Shown: positions 15,664-15,867 of the stretch, in pieces | Numbering within the stretch: position 1 is the first letter of the stretch | How the letters are laid out: each line of letters opens with the position of its first letter | From: an uncultured Hippea sp. | GTDB taxonomy: Bacteria > Campylobacterota_A > Desulfurellia > JAADFJ01 | Direction of reading: 5' to 3' | Assembly: GCA_913009315.1 (NCBI GenBank) | Contig: CAJVZA010000048.1 | Location: 1 to 15,867 of the forward strand | DNA length: 15,867 nt | Notes under the pieces: model-generated | What the model was told of the DNA's origin: nothing | Seen by the model: only the letters and a program-made list of their open reading frames with translations | Databases searched by the model: none | Position numbers and translations under genes: made by a program

Positions 15664-15672
15664 TGATATAAT
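15664..15672 (+). promoter_or_regulatory. Extended -10 promoter of the tRNA gene
   Basis: TGATATAAT is a perfect extended -10 (TGn plus TATAAT). No good -35 is visible at 16-18 bases upstream, as expected for extended -10 promoters. Transcription would start near 15679, about 41 bases before the mature tRNA 5' end. The surroundings contain an eight-base inverted repeat, CAATGAAG (15628-15635) and CTTCATTG (15691-15698), flanking this promoter. Confidence 0.55.
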
Positions 15673-15719
15673 TCAGCCTCAGATACAAAGCTTCATTGTA
15701 TGCATAAAACCGTCTTTAT

Positions 15720-15795
15720 GCCGGCGTAGCTCAGTTGGTAGAGCAGCTGATCCGTAATCAGCAGGTCACTGGTTCGATTCCAGCCGCCGGCTCCA
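15720..15795 (+). tRNA. tRNA-Thr, anticodon CGT, with encoded CCA
   Basis: Full cloverleaf of 76 bases: acceptor stem GCCGGCG/CGCCGGC with seven perfect pairs, D stem GCTC/GAGC, anticodon stem GCTGA/TCAGC, anticodon loop TCCGTAA, variable loop AGGTC, T loop TTCGATT, discriminator T and encoded CCA. Anticodon CGT reads the threonine codon ACG, and A37-A38 after T36 suits a Thr tRNA. Two features are off pattern: position 33 is C where U is almost universal, and the outermost T-stem pair is A49 with C65, a mismatch. Stem shifts that would restore U33 break the anticodon stem. It is probably functional, but a weak or decaying gene is possible. Confidence 0.93.
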
Positions 15796-15867
15796 GAAAA
15801 TATTCTTATGTGCCAACAAATTAATTACATAAACAGTTCAACGATAAAAGATATTGATAAGTCTTTT

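Noticed and set aside
15628-15698. CAATGAAG/CTTCATTG inverted repeat as a terminator after hemW
   Set aside because: The arms are 55 bases apart, enclose the tRNA promoter, and have no T tract.
15808-15867. Frame opening with ATG at 15808 and still open at the right edge (20 codons)
   Set aside because: No Shine-Dalgarno, only 12 bases after the tRNA, and too short to judge. It could be a gene cut by the window, but the sequence shown does not support a call.
1-15867. CRISPR array, prophage, toxin-antitoxin or defence module
   Set aside because: No regularly spaced repeats, integrase, transposase or accessory genes are visible; every substantial frame belongs to a known housekeeping family.

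Overview
The window is an AT-rich bacterial chromosome segment (roughly 35-40% GC by eye) with two divergent, tightly packed gene blocks and almost no mobile DNA. The left block (bases 1-10609, all minus strand) is a classical dcw cell-wall and division cluster in the order mraZ, rsmH, ftsL-like, ftsI, a possible 58-codon small gene, murE, murF, mraY, murD, ftsW, murG. murG runs off the left edge. Most junctions are 1-4 base overlaps or abutments, so the block reads as one translationally coupled operon. It supplies cytoplasmic precursor synthesis (MurE, MurF, MurD), the two lipid steps (MraY, MurG) and the septal polymerase and transpeptidase pair (FtsW, FtsI), with MraZ as likely autoregulator. 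MurE carries the DNPR signature of the meso-diaminopimelate-adding type.

Between the blocks lies a gene-poor stretch of about 630 bases (10610-11239). It holds an mraZ promoter with three GGATA-type repeats at its downstream edge, a candidate promoter for the right block, a perfect 19-base palindrome, and two direct copies of a 13-base sequence 346 bases apart. It looks like decayed repeat DNA plus two divergent promoters.

The right block (11240-15601, plus strand) is a RemA/DUF370-family gene, gmk, rpoZ, a bifunctional Rel (RelA/SpoT) gene and hemW. It joins GMP phosphorylation, the omega subunit of RNA polymerase and (p)ppGpp turnover in one apparent transcription unit. A tRNA-Thr(CGT) gene with its own extended -10 promoter follows.

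Most of the window is ordinary housekeeping content. The points worth a second look are: (1) the Rel gene has no ATG, GTG or TTG that keeps its conserved N-terminus, and its Shine-Dalgarno points at an ATA codon; (2) the only large gap in the dcw operon is filled by an open frame with ATGA overlaps at both ends, which may be either a real small gene or a small repeat-derived insertion; (3) the tRNA-Thr has C instead of the near-universal U at position 33; (4) the divergent intergenic region carries repeat-like sequences.

The lineage is uncertain. DAP-type MurE, PASTA-less FtsI, a RemA-family protein beside gmk-rpoZ-rel, and palindromes of a kind I associate with environmental genomes suggest a diderm from a Desulfobacterota/Nitrospirota-like or candidate phylum. 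The window alone cannot settle this.
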